From NCBI RefSeq assembly GCF_014636935.1, contig NZ_BMES01000001.1:1307782-1371781 (forward strand): a stretch of 64,000 nucleotides of DNA, read 5' to 3'. The notes under the pieces were generated by a model. It was not told the origin of the DNA and did no database searches. It saw nothing but the letters and a program-made list of their open reading frames with translations. The translations under genes were made by a program, and so were the position numbers. Positions 1 to 8,691 of this stretch are shown here, piece after piece (within the stretch, counting starts at the first letter, position 1; each line of letters opens with the position of its first letter). Source of the DNA: Alsobacter metallidurans. GTDB taxonomy: Bacteria; Pseudomonadota; Alphaproteobacteria; Rhizobiales; Beijerinckiaceae.

Positions 1-489
1 CCGAACACGATGACGGGAGGCCGCCTCAAGCGCGTGCGCGACTACGTCGGCGACGACACGTTCTGCATGACCTACGGCGACGGTGTTTCGGACGTCAACA
101 TCAGCGAGGCGATCCGCTTCCACACCGCGCATCGGCGCAAGGCCACCCTCACGGCCGTGCAGCCGCCCGGCCGCTTCGGCACGTTCTCGCTCGGCCGCGA
201 CAATCCTTCCGTGCGCGCCTTCGTGGAAAAGCCGAAAGGCGGCGATGGCGCCTGGATCAATGGCGGGTTCTTTGTGCTCGAGCCAAGCGTCATCGACTAC
301 ATCGAGGGCGATCACATCTCCTTCGAGCACGGGCCACTCGACGGGCTGGCGCGCGATGGCGAACTGATGGCGTTCACGCATGACGGCTTCTGGCATCCCA
401 TGGACACGCTGCGTGACAAGGGGGTGTTGAACGACCTTTGGGCAGCCGGCAAGGCCCCCTGGATGGTTTGGGACGGAGCTGATCGCTGA
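1..489 (+). CDS. rfbF: Glucose-1-phosphate cytidylyltransferase, C-terminal part (5' end outside window)
   Basis: The last 162 residues of a CDP-glucose synthase are visible. The frame is open to the first base, so the start lies before the window. The family joins CTP and glucose 1-phosphate to give CDP-glucose, the entry point to CDP-linked deoxy sugars, in the cytoplasm. Seen in family order are [18 protein letters not shown] (with the metal-binding Asp), FVEKPKGG (conserved Lys) and NGGFFVLEP. Roughly the first 95 residues, which hold the nucleotide signature, are missing from the view. The next gene starts 30 bp downstream on the same strand, so these are probably one operon for a deoxy-sugar component of a surface polysaccharide. 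No CDP-glucose 4,6-dehydratase follows it here; it may lie upstream. Confidence 0.9.
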   Translation, partial: PNTMTGGRLKRVRDYVGDDTFCMTYGDGVSDVNISEAIRFHTAHRRKATLTAVQPPGRFGTFSLGRDNPSVRAFVEKPKGGDGAWINGGFFVLEPSVIDYIEGDHISFEHGPLDGLARDGELMAFTHDGFWHPMDTLRDKGVLNDLWAAGKAPWMVWDGADR

Positions 490-519
490 TCCCAAGCGCA
501 TTCAATCTGGAGATTTAAG

Positions 520-1869
520 ATGATTATCGTCGATAAAGCGCTCGCTCGTCGCGAGGCTCAGAACCGTCCGGTGAAGGTCGGAATGGTTGGGACGGGCGTG
601 CAGGGCAGGGCGATCACCCGGACCATCGTGAACTCGACCCCGGGGATGCGCATGAGCGTCATCGCCAACCGGACGATTGAGCACGCCGAGCGCGCCTTCT
701 CGGAACTCGGGCTGACGGCGGTTCGCTGCGAGACGGTTGCGGCGCTTCAGGATGCGCTGGCGAATGATCGGCCCGCCGTGACGTCGAATCCGCTGCTCCT
801 CGGCCAGGCCTCGGGCCTGGACGCCGTGATCGAGGCGACAGGCACCATGGAGTACGCAGCACGCGCGGTGCTGGCGGCGATCCAGGGTGGCAAGCACGTC
901 GTCATGGTGAACGCCGAGCTGGACGGCACCGTCGGGCCAATCTTGAAGAAGAAGGCCGACACGGCCGGCGTGGTCTACACCGCCGGCGACGGCGACCAGC
1001 CCGGGGCCCAGATGAACCTTGTCAGGTTCGTGCAGGGCATCGGCCTCAAGGTCGTGTTGTGCGGCAACATGAAGGGGCTCTACGACCCCTACCGCAATCC
1101 TAAGACGCAGGAGAGCTTCGCGGCCAAGTGGGGACTGGACCCCGCCATGGTAGCCTCCTTCGCGGATGGGACCAAGATCTCGTTTGAACAGGCGGTGATC
1201 GCCAACGGTCTCGGCATGAAGGTCGCCAAGCGCGGCATGCTGGGCGTCGATGTGTCCGAGGGCAACCCCTACAAGCCCCTGGTGCCGCTCGACCAGACGG
1301 TCGAGGGCTTCCACGCCGCGCTCGACGCGCACCTCGCCGCCGGCGGGCCGGGCATCGTCGACTACGTGATGGGCGCCGCGCCGGGGCCCGGCATCTTCGT
1401 GCTCGCGACCTGTGACGATCCTGCCCAGAAGCACTTCCTGAACTACTACAAGATGGGCCCGGGTCCTTATTACACCTTCTACACGCCCTACCACCTCTGC
1501 CACTTCGAGGTTCCTGGCTGCGTGGCCCGCGCCGTGTTGTTCGAGGACGCGACCGTGACGCCGCTGGACGGCCCGTCGGTGGGCGTGATCGCGCTTGCCA
1601 AGAAGGACCTACAGCCTGGTGATCTGATCGATCAACTCGGAGGTTTCGAAGTCTACGGCATGCTCGAGAACATCGAGACCGTGCGTGCTGAAAACCTGAT
1701 TCCAATCGGCCTGGCTGTCGGATCCCGCGTGACCCGCTTCATCCCGAAGGACCAGCCCCTCACTTTTGCGGACGTGACCCCGCCGGAAGACAGGCTCGTC
1801 GACAAGCTCTATGCCGAACAGGAAGCCATGTTCTCGTCGGAGCGGAGCCCGGAAGGACGTCGGCCGTGA
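520..1869 (+). CDS. NAD(P)-dependent oxidoreductase with C-terminal SAF domain
   Basis: A 449-residue protein with an N-terminal Rossmann fold (GxGxxG at residues 24-29, in GMVGTGVQG) related to the homoserine dehydrogenase group, and a C-terminal SAF-like domain from about residue 345 to 435. The exact reaction is not known to me. The position between a CDP-glucose synthase and an RmlC-like epimerase suggests it acts on a nucleotide sugar or on a small precursor that is attached to one. The ATG follows a GGAG with good spacing. The stop overlaps the start of the next gene, so the two are translationally coupled. True homoserine dehydrogenase is unlikely, because neighbours for threonine synthesis are absent and the ACT domain is replaced by SAF. 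Confidence 0.8.
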   Translation: MIIVDKALARREAQNRPVKVGMVGTGVQGRAITRTIVNSTPGMRMSVIANRTIEHAERAFSELGLTAVRCETVAALQDALANDRPAVTSNPLLLGQASGLDAVIEATGTMEYAARAVLAAIQGGKHVVMVNAELDGTVGPILKKKADTAGVVYTAGDGDQPGAQMNLVRFVQGIGLKVVLCGNMKGLYDPYRNPKTQESFAAKWGLDPAMVASFADGTKISFEQAVIANGLGMKVAKRGMLGVDVSEGNPYKPLVPLDQTVEGFHAALDAHLAAGGPGIVDYVMGAAPGPGIFVLATCDDPAQKHFLNYYKMGPGPYYTFYTPYHLCHFEVPGCVARAVLFEDATVTPLDGPSVGVIALAKKDLQPGDLIDQLGGFEVYGMLENIETVRAENLIPIGLAVGSRVTRFIPKDQPLTFADVTPPEDRLVDKLYAEQEAMFSSERSPEGRRP

Positions 1870-2420
1870 TCTTCAAATCTACGACTCTTGAAGGCGCGTT
1901 TGTTGTCGAGATGGAGCCGCGGGGCGATGACCGCGGCTTCTTCGCCCGTGTGATGTGCAGGGACGAATTCGAGGCTCATGGGCTGATCGGCGACTTTCCG
2001 CAGATCAACATGTCCTACTCCGTCCATAAAGGCACGCTGAGGGGTCTGCACTATCAGGTCGAGCCCCATGGCGAGGCGAAGCTGGTCCGTTGTCTCCGCG
2101 GGGCCGTGATGGACGTGATCGTCGACATGCGTCCGAACTCGCCGACTTATCGCAAGCACGAGCAATTCGAACTCACAGCCGACAACCGGCGACAGCTCTA
2201 TGTCCCGCCGGGTTTCGCGCACGGGTTCCTCACGCTGGTCGACGATGCGGAGGTCACCTATCCGGTTTCAGCACGGTACGAGCCCTCGGCCGAGCGAGGC
2301 GTACGGTACGACGATCCGGCGCTTGGCATTACATGGCCGGTTCCCGTGGTCCACGTCTCCCCCAAGGATTCAACCTGGCCATTGTTGTCGAACGCGTCTG
2401 GCCAAACCCGGCAACCATGA
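1866..2420 (+). CDS. RmlC-family nucleotide-sugar 3,5-epimerase
   Basis: A 184-residue cupin of the dTDP-4-dehydrorhamnose 3,5-epimerase family, close to the usual 180-190 residues. The catalytic set is present: His62 in GLHYQ, Lys72, Tyr132 and Tyr138, with the RYDDP segment near residue 150 and the PPGFAHGF strand. Such enzymes invert C3, C5 or both of 4-keto-6-deoxy sugars. With a CDP-glucose synthase two genes upstream, the substrate may be CDP-linked rather than dTDP-linked; this is inference. The start is GTG at 1866 and overlaps the upstream stop by four bases. The alternative of ordinary dTDP-rhamnose synthesis is weaker, because rmlA, rmlB and rmlD are not in the window. Confidence 0.87.
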   Translation: MIFKSTTLEGAFVVEMEPRGDDRGFFARVMCRDEFEAHGLIGDFPQINMSYSVHKGTLRGLHYQVEPHGEAKLVRCLRGAVMDVIVDMRPNSPTYRKHEQFELTADNRRQLYVPPGFAHGFLTLVDDAEVTYPVSARYEPSAERGVRYDDPALGITWPVPVVHVSPKDSTWPLLSNASGQTRQP

Positions 2421-2446
2421 CAAAAACAGCGAGAGGGAGGCTGGCC

Positions 2447-3439
2447 ATGGCCAACCCGTCAAATAAAAAATTCCTGGTGATCGGGCGGGTGGGCGACAAA
2501 AGCCTGCACAAGCATTGGCTTGAACCGGCCTCGACCGAGCGCAACTGGGATTTGGTGCTGAATTCCTACGGCAAGGATCAGACGCGCGTCCAAGACGGCG
2601 ATCTCCCGACGGTGTTTGATCCGGGCACCAAATGGGACAGCATCGTGAGGCAATTCAAAGCGCATCCCGAGTTGCTTGAGCAATACACACACGTCATGCT
2701 GCCCGATGATGATCTTCTGATGACGGCTGGTGATATCAACCGAATGTTTGAGGTCGTGGTCGAGAATGGGCTGACGATGGCGCAGCCGTCTCTGACATAC
2801 GAAAGCTACATAAGCTGGCCCATTTTGCTGCACGTTCCGGGCTTTAAACTCCGATACTGTAATTTCCTTGAATCGATGGCCTGTGTTATTGATGTTCGAT
2901 ATCTGAAGTCGCTCTTGCCAATGTTTGAGAAACATTACACCGGCTGGGGCACGGATATGATCTGGACGATGCTCATGAGAGATCCCCCGTTCCGGGCGGC
3001 GATCATCGATGAGGTTCAGATGACGCACACGCGTCCTCTTTATTCAGGTCCGATCTACAACACCTTTGTGGATATGCACGTTGATCCTCGTGACGAGGTT
3101 CGCAAGCTCACTGAGAGCTTCGCCAATTATCCTAACTCGATCGTGACCTATGGAGGCGTTCTGGCCAATGGCCGAACTGTCGGCGGCCGCAGGACCATGC
3201 TTGCCAACGTATCCTATCTTGTCCGCAACGCTCACAGGTCACGTTTGTGGTCGAGCTGCTTGGTGACCGCGAGCGAGCTCCTGGCCCGGAGCATTACGAT
3301 GAACAACTACAGGCCAGAACAGTTGAAACCCGTCGCTGGTTCTGCGTTCGATCGGCTTGGCATCACTGCCGCGGATCTTCAGTTTGATCGTGAGCCTCGC
3401 CCGAGCGAAATCAGCCTTCCGGAGCGCTTGGCAATCTGA
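2447..3439 (+). CDS. DUF707-family protein, probable polysaccharide-locus glycosyltransferase-like protein
   Basis: A 330-residue soluble protein with the DUF707 pattern: an N-terminal KFLVIGRVGDKSLHKHW strand, a PDDDLL acidic motif near residue 87, GWGTDMIW near 164 and an HTRPLYSG segment near 193. The acidic DDD motif and the flanking fold suggest a GT-A-like glycosyltransferase, but no activity is established for the family as far as I know. The start at 2447 is preceded by a strong GAGAGGGAGG six bases upstream; an in-frame ATG at 2417 is possible but lacks this site. Base composition is visibly richer in A and T than the genes before it, as is common for exchangeable surface-sugar genes. 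It is the last gene of the plus-strand group and is closed by a terminator. Confidence 0.75.
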   Translation: MANPSNKKFLVIGRVGDKSLHKHWLEPASTERNWDLVLNSYGKDQTRVQDGDLPTVFDPGTKWDSIVRQFKAHPELLEQYTHVMLPDDDLLMTAGDINRMFEVVVENGLTMAQPSLTYESYISWPILLHVPGFKLRYCNFLESMACVIDVRYLKSLLPMFEKHYTGWGTDMIWTMLMRDPPFRAAIIDEVQMTHTRPLYSGPIYNTFVDMHVDPRDEVRKLTESFANYPNSIVTYGGVLANGRTVGGRRTMLANVSYLVRNAHRSRLWSSCLVTASELLARSITMNNYRPEQLKPVAGSAFDRLGITAADLQFDREPRPSEISLPERLAI

Positions 3440-3500
3440 CATCAGACCGGCGCTCCCCTAACCACCGAATATCCAGGGGAAGCGCTGATCAAAGAAAAAA

Positions 3501-3536
3501 GGCCGCGCACGGGGTTCCCGCAGCGCGGCCTTTTTT
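3501..3536. terminator. Bidirectional intrinsic terminator between convergent genes
   Basis: Perfect 8-bp stem GGCCGCGC (3501-3508) with GCGCGGCC (3523-3530). It is preceded by A6 and followed by T6, so it works on both strands. It separates the DUF707 gene from the convergent flippase gene. Confidence 0.9.
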
Positions 3537-3553
3537 GCGGCGACACGGACGCG

Positions 3554-5179
3554 TCATCGCTTGAGGAAGCGAACCGTCGCCCGGATAACGGGCGCGATCG
3601 CATTGGGAGCATGGGATGTGATCGCCTCGATTTGCATCAGGTCCTCGTTAGGAAGCGCCTTCGTTAGTTTCAGGGCTAGCACATAGGCGATCGCGCCGGC
3701 CGCGATCGCGACAGGCAGCATGAGCAGCGAAGAATCAAGGTTCATGCAGAGACGCGCCGCCAATGCGCAAACGATCGCCGACACGAATAGCCGTGCGAGG
3801 TCGGCGTAGGGAGTCGGGCACTTCAAGACGCGTTCCAGAAACCACAAGCCCGCCGCCACGAGAGCTATTTGCGTCGCGGCGCGAGAAAGCGCAGCGCCGA
3901 TGATTCCGAACTCCGGGATGATGATCAGGCCAGCCAGCGACGCCAGAATGGCTCCCGCGATACCTGTATAGAACTCGAAATCGCTGCGCTCCATGACCCA
4001 GGTAACGATGGCCGCGATGGTCGCGCAAGCGCCTACAGCGCTGGCGCAGACCAGAATGATGGACGCTGGAATGGCGTCCCGGAATGCATCTCCGTAAAGC
4101 ATCGGGACCACCTCTGGCGCTAGGGCGGCAAGGCCGAAGCAGCACGGGAGAACAAGCAGCGCCATCATGCGAATGCTGGTTGCGTAACTCGCGCGCAATT
4201 TATCGTAGGCGCCGACACCGTACTGCTCGCTGAAATAGGCCATGAGCCCACGAGTAAGCAGTTGGGGGCCTTGCACGGCGATGCTAGCCAGCATGAGGCC
4301 GGCGGTGAACAGGCCGACTGCGTGGGTGCCGTGTGAGATCTCCAGGAAAAATACTTCCATGCGAGCCCAGACGAACGCCGCCGTGATTGAAGCCGCCCAG
4401 CGAAACCCCGAGTACCGGATCACCCGTCGGCGTAGACTTTTGTCGACCGGCCCTCTGGCCGCGCCCGCCTGAAATGCGCAGATCGCCGGGATGAGGCTTG
4501 CGCTCACATAACCAAGGACGGCTCCGACGGATCCCGCCAGGAACGAACCAACCAACACCAGCACGATTTGGAGGACGAATGAGATCGACGTGATTTTCGC
4601 GACCTGATCGAAACGCTGCAGCCCTTGCAGGTAAGCGATTCCGAATTCCGCAAGCAGTTGGCAGCTCGCCCACAGACCGATCACGAGCCAGACACGCCGG
4701 TCGGCGCTGGCGTTTGCGACATCGACGCCGGACACGTCGAGCGTCATGCCGTACGCCACGAATGCCCCGCCCGCGATGACACTGGCTAGCAGCGAGGGCC
4801 AGAACAGGAGATTGGACAAGCTCGAGGCGGCTTTGTCGTCGCCTTGGGCGGTCAGTTCCGGGACATACCGCTGCAGGCTGGCCGGAAAGCCGAAGCCTCC
4901 GACCGCGACCACCATCGTGACCACCCACATCACAAAGGCGACGACGCCCGATCCCTCGACGCCGAGAACGCGGGCGACAATCAGGCCGGCGAAGAAATTG
5001 CCGAGCGTGATCGCAAATCCCGCGATCGTGCCGAAAAACGAATTCCTGACGAACTTGGACATCTTGGGCTGCGCTGGCTCTGACACGCTTGGCCCCACGT
5101 TCAGCCCAGGAGCCGGCGCGGCGGCGTCCGGGATCATTGATGCAGTGTCCGTCATACGCACTTTGCTCCGCGACGACAT
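3554..5179 (-). CDS. Wzx-type polysaccharide flippase (MOP superfamily)
   Basis: A 541-residue, strongly hydrophobic protein with about 12-14 membrane segments and a soluble N-terminal tail of about 40 residues. The first membrane unit (NSFFGTIAGFAITLGNFFAGL) leads into the RVLGVEGSG motif typical of oligosaccharide flippases, and the C-terminal half matches the polysaccharide biosynthesis C domain pattern. The family moves lipid-linked repeat units across the inner membrane. With a Wzy-like polymerase, a co-polymerase and an export protein downstream in the window, a Wzx/Wzy-dependent exopolysaccharide or capsule pathway is the natural reading. The protein ends in FLKR. Its promoter would lie in 5180-5272, just behind the end of the next minus-strand gene, with which it may also be co-transcribed. 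Confidence 0.88.
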   Translation of the reverse strand: MSSRSKVRMTDTASMIPDAAAPAPGLNVGPSVSEPAQPKMSKFVRNSFFGTIAGFAITLGNFFAGLIVARVLGVEGSGVVAFVMWVVTMVVAVGGFGFPASLQRYVPELTAQGDDKAASSLSNLLFWPSLLASVIAGGAFVAYGMTLDVSGVDVANASADRRVWLVIGLWASCQLLAEFGIAYLQGLQRFDQVAKITSISFVLQIVLVLVGSFLAGSVGAVLGYVSASLIPAICAFQAGAARGPVDKSLRRRVIRYSGFRWAASITAAFVWARMEVFFLEISHGTHAVGLFTAGLMLASIAVQGPQLLTRGLMAYFSEQYGVGAYDKLRASYATSIRMMALLVLPCCFGLAALAPEVVPMLYGDAFRDAIPASIILVCASAVGACATIAAIVTWVMERSDFEFYTGIAGAILASLAGLIIIPEFGIIGAALSRAATQIALVAAGLWFLERVLKCPTPYADLARLFVSAIVCALAARLCMNLDSSLLMLPVAIAAGAIAYVLALKLTKALPNEDLMQIEAITSHAPNAIAPVIRATVRFLKR

Positions 5180-5272
5180 ACCGTAGCCGTCATGACGAAA
5201 TGGAGCGCAGCATTCCGCCGCGCTCCCCCAACGCTAAATTTAACCGGCGCATGAAACGACAGCCGGTTGCGA

Positions 5273-6370
5273 TCAACCGGCTTTCAGGGCCAGTTCGGCC
5301 TGCGGCTCCGGCTTGATTGCCGCGCCCCGCTGCCAGCGAAGGTCCTTCGATAGAAGGCCCTTGCCCATCAGGCGCTCGAGGGTGCGCAGGCGGACAAGTC
5401 GCGCGCTGCGCAGGTCGTCGGCCTTGACGTTAATCTGCTGCAGCCCTTCGCGCAGCGCCCGAATGCTGTCGGACAGCATCACCTGCGGCTGGTGGTCAGG
5501 CGCCAGGCGCTCGAACAGCGAGAAATTGACCCGATACGAGCGCTTGTCCGGCGGAGCGTTGGGATTCGTGTTCACGCGCGTGCCCGGGACGGCCTCGGCG
5601 ACAGCCTTGGACAACTCCGAAACCTGCAGGTTCCAGTGGTTGGATCCGACATTGATGGCGAGGTGACGCCCGCCCGTCTCCTTCGGGCGCGTGATGGCCC
5701 ATTCAATCGCGCGGGCCATGTCCTTGACGTCGATCATCGGGCGCCACGGCGTACCGTCGCTCAGCACGTTGATTTCGCCGGTAGCGAGCGCCGTTGCGAC
5801 GAAGTCGTTCAGCACGAGGTCGAGCCGCAAGCGGTCCGACATCCCGCACGCGGTTGCAAACCGCAGGCAGGTGACCGTCATGTCCCAGGAGTTCTTTTCG
5901 GCCAGAGCCCGTTCGGTCGCGATCTTGGAGCGCGCATAGGCGGTAAGCGGATTGAGCGCGTCGCTCTCGGTCCGCGGCCCGCCCTCCGCGAAGCCATAGA
6001 TGCTGCAGCTCGAGGCGAAGACGAAGTTCTTGACTCCCGCCTCTTCGGCGAGCCCCGCCAAGCGGGCGCTCGCGAGGTAATTGATGTCGTTCGTCTGCGC
6101 CTCATAGGCGTTGCCGATGGGGTCATTCGACACGGCCGCGAGATGCACGACGGCGTCGACGCCGGCCAGCAGCGCCGGCGGGAACTCGCGGACATCGCCA
6201 TAATGCTGCTGATCCAGCAGCGTCTCGGGGAACTGCTCCGCACTGGACAGGCAGTCTGCGAAGAAGCCGGCGTCGAAGCCGATCAATTCAGCCTGGGGCC
6301 AACGGCTCCGAAGATGGCGAACAACCATGGGGCCGACATAGCCCATGTTGCCGGTGATCAGGATTTTCAT
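5273..6370 (-). CDS. NAD-dependent nucleotide-sugar epimerase/dehydratase (extended SDR)
   Basis: A 365-residue extended short-chain dehydrogenase. The NAD-binding GNMGYVG (residues 7-13) opens the protein, and the catalytic set is Ser near 121-123 in SSCSIYG plus Tyr145-x-x-x-Lys149. Members make or interconvert nucleotide sugars such as UDP-galactose or GDP-linked deoxy sugars; the substrate cannot be read from sequence. It is the first gene of the minus-strand pair with the flippase (93 bp apart) and begins with ATG at 6370, facing a 517-bp gap that it shares with the co-polymerase gene on the other strand. The C-terminal 40 residues are basic and leucine-rich and continue past the usual SDR end. 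Confidence 0.87.
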   Translation of the reverse strand: MKILITGNMGYVGPMVVRHLRSRWPQAELIGFDAGFFADCLSSAEQFPETLLDQQHYGDVREFPPALLAGVDAVVHLAAVSNDPIGNAYEAQTNDINYLASARLAGLAEEAGVKNFVFASSCSIYGFAEGGPRTESDALNPLTAYARSKIATERALAEKNSWDMTVTCLRFATACGMSDRLRLDLVLNDFVATALATGEINVLSDGTPWRPMIDVKDMARAIEWAITRPKETGGRHLAINVGSNHWNLQVSELSKAVAEAVPGTRVNTNPNAPPDKRSYRVNFSLFERLAPDHQPQVMLSDSIRALREGLQQINVKADDLRSARLVRLRTLERLMGKGLLSKDLRWQRGAAIKPEPQAELALKAG

Positions 6371-6887
6371 GCAGCGACCCCGTTGGTGCGTTTATGGGCA
6401 AACAGTGGCTCACCAGCTAAACCCCGGCAATTCAGTCAATTGACGGCGTTGAGAGTCCCTTGGGACGCTTTCCGCGAGCCGGATTCAGCACGGCACGCCG
6501 CGAGAAAACAGGGTCCGTGTGAATTCGGTGTAAATGGACTATGCGGCCTACCTCTTTCGGCCGATAAGGTTCTGTTAATGGCTGGACCTCGAGCGCGTTG
6601 GCGAGGCGCTGTCAGTGGCGCGCCGGGATCGAATCGCGCTCATTTCCGCATCGCCGCAGCGCCAAAACCCCAAAGCGTGATCTTTCAGACTTTCATAACG
6701 ATCCGAGCCGTTTCTTTGAGAAAACGCTGGGCTAGGCCGGCCTGCTGATAACCTTATTCGATTGAGTAGGGCGCGCTTAACGAGGACCTTTGCTATTGGT
6801 AGTGCGCCATGGAAGCGGTGGCGGTTTCCGCGCGCCTGCTCGGGTGTGGATCGCCACGGCTTCAGGGACGGCGAAGGATGAGTGTGA
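6371..6887. other. 517-bp divergent intergenic region
   Basis: No convincing gene. It separates the divergent sugar epimerase and co-polymerase genes, so it should hold promoters for both halves of the polysaccharide locus. It is more AT-rich than the flanking genes. I see no clear palindromic operator or RNA structure, and open frames here are short and lack ribosome sites. Confidence 0.5.
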
Positions 6888-8507
6888 ATGATGAGAGAAG
6901 TCCCGTCGAAGCTCAGCTTCGCCCTGGATGACGAGGCGCTCAAGCCAGGTCAGGTCCGGGGTATCGACTTCAAGGATGTCACAGCGTTCCTGCGCCGCAA
7001 CGCGATCTGGACCGGAGCATGGCTCCTCGCCATGCTGTCGATCGCCTTCGTGTACATCGCGACCACGAAGCCGACCTTCTTGGCGACGGCTCAGGTCATC
7101 ATCGATCCGAAGCGGCCCCAGATTTCCAGTCAGATGACTGATTACGGGATCATGCAGGTGACGCTCGACAGCTCGCAGCTCGAGAGCCAGATCCAGATCC
7201 TGCGTTCGGAGCGCATTTCGCGCCCGGTCATCACCGATCTGAATCTCGCCGCCGATCCCGAGTTTGACGGCGCGGGATCGTTCTCTCCCGTCGGCTACAT
7301 CAAGGGCCTGTTCTCCGGGCCCGCGTCGCCGAATGATTCCAAGCTCACCAAGATCTTCACGGCGTTCAACGATCGCATGAACGTGCGTCGGCTTGGGCAG
7401 TCGTACGTGCTCGAGGTGTCGTTTTCGTCGACCGACCCGGACAAGTCGGCCCGCATCGCCAACTCGGTGGTCGCCTCCTACATCCGCGACCAGTTGAGCT
7501 CCCGTGCGGAATCGGCGGCTCGCGGCGAGTGGCTGCAAGGGCGCCTGACCGACTTGAAGGCCGAGATCGACGCAGCCTCACGCGCCGTTCGCACCGGTGA
7601 TTTGCAGGCCACCGTATTTCCCAGCTCCGACTCGAAGGTCATCACGTCAGCGACCGCGCCACTGGGCAAGAGCGCGCCCCAGATCGGCCTTGTGCTGATT
7701 TTCTCGACCTGCCTTGGGCTGCTTCTTGGCGTGGGCACCGCCGGCCTTCGGCAGCGCTTCGATAATACCGTCCGAAATTCCGACCAGATCGAGGCGCTGG
7801 GTGTGGAATGCCTGTCGGTGCTCCCGCGCCTTAGCTCGAGAGCAGAGCCAGCGACGCGGCTCTTCGCAGTACGCGACGAGCCGTCCGGGTTCTTCGCTGA
7901 CCAACTGCGCTATGTGAAAACCGCAATCGATCTCGCCCGCAATCATCGACCCATCAAGGTCATCGGCGTGACCGGCCCGCATGAGGGCCTCGGGACGACC
8001 ACGATTGCGGCCAACCTTGCCGAGCTGTTCGCCCAGGCCGGACAGAGCACGCTTCTGGTCGACGCCAACCTGCGGTGCTGCGACCTGACACGCCTCGTGG
8101 CCTCGGAGCAGTCGGTCGGGCTCGTCGACGTCTTGTGCGGCCGCGCCCCGCTGGCAGCCGCGCTCGTGGAGCTATCGCCCAAGCTGGCGGTTTTGCCGGC
8201 CAGCTTGCAAACCACGGTTCCGAACTCCAACGACATCGTGGGTTCGGCCAGTATGAAGGCGCTCCTGGCCAAAGCTGGCGAGACCTACGGTTGCGTCCTG
8301 ATCGACATTCCGGGATTCAAGGACATCCCGGACGCTCGCGCCATGATGCCGTCGCTTGACGCCCTCATCATCGTGGCGCGCAGCGGCGTAACCGAGGCCG
8401 CCGATCTGGGCAATCTGCTGAACACGACCGGTGTGATGCGCAAGACCCTCGGCGTCATCGTGAACCGTTCGGACCTGATCAGGCGGCCGCGCGCCGCCCG
8501 CGTTTGA
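6888..8507 (+). CDS. Wzz/ExoP-like polysaccharide co-polymerase with a degenerate tyrosine-kinase domain
   Basis: A 539-residue inner-membrane protein. Order: cytoplasmic tail, first membrane segment about 41-58, a short periplasmic Wzz-type domain, second segment about 266-286, then a BY-kinase-like P-loop domain from about 330. In the P-loop (GLGTTT, 367-372) the catalytic lysine expected at 370 is Thr. The second acidic motif LLVDANLR (389-396) and the Walker B-like LIDIPG (471-476) remain. There is no C-terminal tyrosine cluster; the protein ends in basic residues. At about 200 residues the periplasmic part is much shorter than in 700-residue ExoP/Wzc proteins, because the long coiled coil is missing. 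It probably sets chain length and links to the export protein, but autophosphorylation looks unlikely. Confidence 0.85.
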   Translation: MMREVPSKLSFALDDEALKPGQVRGIDFKDVTAFLRRNAIWTGAWLLAMLSIAFVYIATTKPTFLATAQVIIDPKRPQISSQMTDYGIMQVTLDSSQLESQIQILRSERISRPVITDLNLAADPEFDGAGSFSPVGYIKGLFSGPASPNDSKLTKIFTAFNDRMNVRRLGQSYVLEVSFSSTDPDKSARIANSVVASYIRDQLSSRAESAARGEWLQGRLTDLKAEIDAASRAVRTGDLQATVFPSSDSKVITSATAPLGKSAPQIGLVLIFSTCLGLLLGVGTAGLRQRFDNTVRNSDQIEALGVECLSVLPRLSSRAEPATRLFAVRDEPSGFFADQLRYVKTAIDLARNHRPIKVIGVTGPHEGLGTTTIAANLAELFAQAGQSTLLVDANLRCCDLTRLVASEQSVGLVDVLCGRAPLAAALVELSPKLAVLPASLQTTVPNSNDIVGSASMKALLAKAGETYGCVLIDIPGFKDIPDARAMMPSLDALIIVARSGVTEAADLGNLLNTTGVMRKTLGVIVNRSDLIRRPRAARV

Positions 8508-8691
8508 CCTACCGCTTTTGGACGGCGTCAGGCGCGACTCCGCAAGAGCCGAACGGCGCTACCATCAGGTGGTCCGCGTTCTTGGCCTTTCGAAGCCGAC
8601 ACCCGCCGCCGCGGCGCAAGCAAGCGATTGTAAGCGAAAAGCGATGCTGAATCCCCCGGGCGATTGCCTGCGAACTCGACGGAGCGATTTG

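Noticed and set aside
2090-2446. N-terminal extension of the DUF707 protein back to 2090
   Set aside because: The extra residues overlap the RmlC-like gene in another frame and are Arg-rich. The ATG at 2447 has a strong ribosome site and the family start.
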